From CAZGOM01 sp964542875 (GTDB lineage: Bacteria > Planctomycetota > Phycisphaerae > Phycisphaerales > Phycisphaeraceae), in the NCBI GenBank assembly GCA_964542875.1, contig CAZIWA010000058.1, positions 1 through 34,682 on the forward strand: 34,682 nt of DNA, given 5' to 3'. Position numbers and translations under genes: made by a program. The notes under the pieces were generated by a model. That model saw nothing but the letters and a program-made list of their open reading frames with translations, ran no database searches and had not been told where the DNA came from. Shown here one piece after another: positions 33,090 through 34,682 of the stretch (the stretch's first letter is position 1; every line of letters begins with the position of its first letter).

Positions 33090-33587
33090 ATGTCCATGTA
33101 CATCGGTGAAGCACTCGTCGGCGATGGCAACGAAATCGCGCACATCGACCTCCTCATCGGCGATAAGGCCGGCCCCGTCGGTATCGCGTTCGCCAATGCG
33201 CTGAGCGATCAGAAGCAAGGCCACTCGAACCTGCTGGCCGTGCTTGCCCCCAACCTGGCTGTGAAGCCCGCGACCGTGCTGATCACCAAGGTGACCATCA
33301 AGGGCGCCAAGCAGGCCGTCCAGATGTTTGGCCCGGCGCAGGCCGCGGTGGCCAAAGCCGTCGCCGACTCCGTCGCCGAAGGCGTGATCCCCAAGGACCA
33401 GGCCGAAAGCCTCGTCATCGTCTGCGGTGTGTTCATCCACTGGCAAGCCGCTGACGACACCAAGATCTACAACTTCAACTACGAAGCCACCAAGCTCTCC
33501 ATCGCCCGCGCGATGAAGAACGAGCCCTCGGTGAGCGAAATGCTCGCCAAGAAGGACTCGGCCAAGCACCCCTTTAGCCCCAAATAA
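33090..33587 (+). CDS. fae: Formaldehyde-activating enzyme
   Basis: A 165-residue cytoplasmic enzyme that joins formaldehyde to tetrahydromethanopterin (H4MPT) to give methylene-H4MPT, the entry step of the H4MPT C1 pathway. It follows the family from end to end: 'YIGEALVGDGNEIAHIDLLIG' (4-24, with the conserved His18), 'HSNLLAVLAPNLAVKPATVLI' (45-65), 'KQAVQMFGPAQAAVAKAVAD' (75-93), and 'FIHWQAADDTKIYNFNYEATKLSI'. The upstream frame is longer but unlike the family. GGAGA six bases before the ATG at 33090 fixes the start. No other H4MPT-pathway gene is in the window. Codons end mostly in C, unlike the other plus-strand genes, which suggests high expression or foreign origin. Confidence 0.96.
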   Translation: MSMYIGEALVGDGNEIAHIDLLIGDKAGPVGIAFANALSDQKQGHSNLLAVLAPNLAVKPATVLITKVTIKGAKQAVQMFGPAQAAVAKAVADSVAEGVIPKDQAESLVIVCGVFIHWQAADDTKIYNFNYEATKLSIARAMKNEPSVSEMLAKKDSAKHPFSPK

Positions 33588-33615
33588 CAGGCTGTAAGGG
33601 TTTGGACTGAATTTG

Positions 33616-33655
33616 AAGCCGCCCGGTGTCAACATGCCGGGCGGCTTTCTTTTTG
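33616..33655 (+). terminator. fae terminator
   Basis: A perfect 11-bp stem (33616-33626 with 33637-33647) and 10-base loop, followed by TCTTTTT; 28 bases after the fae stop. Confidence 0.9.
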
Positions 33656-33858
33656 GGGGGTTGGTTCGGGTTTGCGTTGATGCTGGCTCAGATGCGAAGG
33701 CTCTGTTCATGGACGCCGACATCCGCTGCACCACAGGCTCAAGCGCGTGGGCAGATTGGTAAATATGAAGGCTTTGTGGTTTTCAGCGGGCAATAGGGAC
33801 GTGCGCCGGGCGTTAACATGGCCGAACCCCATCTCTCTTTTTTTAACGGAGTCCGGTT

Positions 33859-34656
33859 ATGAATACGTCCAAGATCGTTCTGCCCGGTTTTATGGTTTTG
33901 CTTGCCCTGGCTCTGATCACACTGCTGACCAGCCCCGGCATGGGGGCGGAAGAAACCAAGAAAGAAGAGTCCAAAGGCAAAGTGCTTTTCATTGTGGCGT
34001 CGACGCACTTTTACTATCAGGAATACGCCGAGCCCAAGGATGAGCTCAACAAAGCCGGCTACGACGTGGATGTGACGGCATACTCCAGCCAGTGCATTCC
34101 GCACGAGAATTCTGGGCAAAAAGGGTCTGGAAGCACGAAGGTGGACGTGCGGCCCGACCAAGTGGACCCTTCGAAATACAAGGCCGTGGTGTTTGTCGGC
34201 GGGTGGGGCGCTTCGCAGTACCAATACGCCTTCAAGGGCAAGTACAAGAACGGCTCCTACAACCTTTCGGAACCGCAGAAAAAGCGGGTTAATGAAATCG
34301 TGAGCACCTTCATCACGGACAAGAAGCCGGTGGGCGCCATCTGCTACGGGACAACGGCGCTGGCCTGGTGCCGGGATGCCAGCGGCAACAGCCCGATCAA
34401 AGGCAAGCGGTCGGCTGTTCCCTCCGGCGGCGGACCGGCGTTTACCGCAGCCGACGGCAAGGCGTACAACGAAATCCCCAATGCCAATCACATCAAAGAA
34501 AACGGCGGCGAGCCGGTCAACAAAGGCGACGGCGGCGCGCCCGGAAACGTGGTGACCGATGGGCTGATCGTGACGGCGCAGGACAACCGGACGGCACGGG
34601 CGTTTGGCAAGGCGCTGATCAAGACGATTCAGGACAACGCGCCTGCGGCGAAGTGA
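33859..34656 (+). CDS. Exported DJ-1/PfpI-family protein
   Basis: A 265-residue protein. A signal peptide or membrane anchor (about 8-29, PGFMVLLALALITLLTSPGMGA) precedes a DJ-1/PfpI fold. The fold shows 'KVLFIVASTHFYYQEYAEPKDEL' (41-63), 'YKAVVFVGGWGASQY' (107-121) and the nucleophile-elbow Cys162 in VGAICYGTTALAW. The late 'VVTDGLIVTAQDNRTARAFGKALI' strand-helix is typical of the end of the fold. Family members include proteases, glyoxalases and stress chaperones; the exported form is unusual and the activity cannot be named. GGAG seven bases before the ATG supports the start. The gene is complete, ending 26 bases before the window edge. Confidence 0.9.
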   Translation: MNTSKIVLPGFMVLLALALITLLTSPGMGAEETKKEESKGKVLFIVASTHFYYQEYAEPKDELNKAGYDVDVTAYSSQCIPHENSGQKGSGSTKVDVRPDQVDPSKYKAVVFVGGWGASQYQYAFKGKYKNGSYNLSEPQKKRVNEIVSTFITDKKPVGAICYGTTALAWCRDASGNSPIKGKRSAVPSGGGPAFTAADGKAYNEIPNANHIKENGGEPVNKGDGGAPGNVVTDGLIVTAQDNRTARAFGKALIKTIQDNAPAAK

Positions 34657-34682
34657 TTTTGCGGTATCGAAACACAACCGCC

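Noticed and set aside
32982..33734. 250-codon minus-strand frame
   Set aside because: Antisense of fae and runs through the fae terminator.
33739..34677. 312-codon minus-strand frame
   Set aside because: Antisense of the DJ-1/PfpI gene, with arginine/valine-rich translation and no domain.

Overview
The window looks like a chromosomal stretch of a high-GC member of the Planctomycetota, probably class Phycisphaerae. Four things suggest this. There are three scattered prepilin-like proteins with an A^FTLVE N-terminus. There is a long MoxR/DUF58/VWA/coiled-coil operon ending in an alpha-toroid protein, of a type I associate with planctomycetes. There is a stand-alone formaldehyde-activating enzyme (fae), known in planctomycetes outside the classical methylotrophs. 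There is also a sialate O-acetylesterase-type carbohydrate esterase. A 100-N gap at 17535-17634 flanked by an identical 55-base direct repeat shows that this is a draft, probably metagenome-derived, scaffold. No tRNA, rRNA, CRISPR array, integrase or transposase gene was seen.

Layout. 1-1.7 kb: two minus-strand genes, a DUF1444-like protein and a small two-helix membrane protein, followed by a 925-bp divergent intergenic region with a very good sigma-70-type promoter. 2.65-16.2 kb: eight tightly packed plus-strand genes forming one probable operon: MoxR ATPase, DUF58 VWA protein, BatA-like membrane protein with a degenerate MIDAS, VWA/glutamine-amidotransferase-like membrane protein, 1181-aa coiled-coil membrane protein, a secreted Q/K/S-rich protein with a conserved tail, a secreted alpha-toroid protein and a secreted beta-repeat protein. 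This is the most system-like part of the window: a cytoplasmic AAA+ ATPase feeding a cell-envelope complex of unknown function. 16.4-18.1 kb: an aldo/keto reductase, the assembly gap, and a broken alpha/beta-hydrolase tail. 18.3-19.3 kb: a prepilin-like gene followed directly by a second, decayed copy of the same hydrolase tail.

19.4-22.3 kb: a CHASE3-PAS histidine kinase overlapping a single-domain response regulator. 22.3-24.3 kb: a phytanoyl-CoA dioxygenase-like gene divergent from an AraC regulator, with a TTGGTT-N6-AACCAA palindrome between them. 24.4-28.7 kb: two more prepilin-like genes flanking a TauE/SafE-DUF1634 transport pair, a 622-bp noncoding stretch with stacked hairpins, and ribosomal protein L28. 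29-34.7 kb: a sialate O-acetylesterase-family protein behind a 106-bp nested inverted repeat, a TPR protein, fae, and an exported DJ-1/PfpI protein.

Composition. The plus strand is richer in G than C over nearly the whole window whichever strand is coding, so plus-strand genes end codons mostly in G and minus-strand genes mostly in C. fae is the clear exception, with C-ending codons on the plus strand. All family assignments come from reading motifs by eye; no database search was possible.
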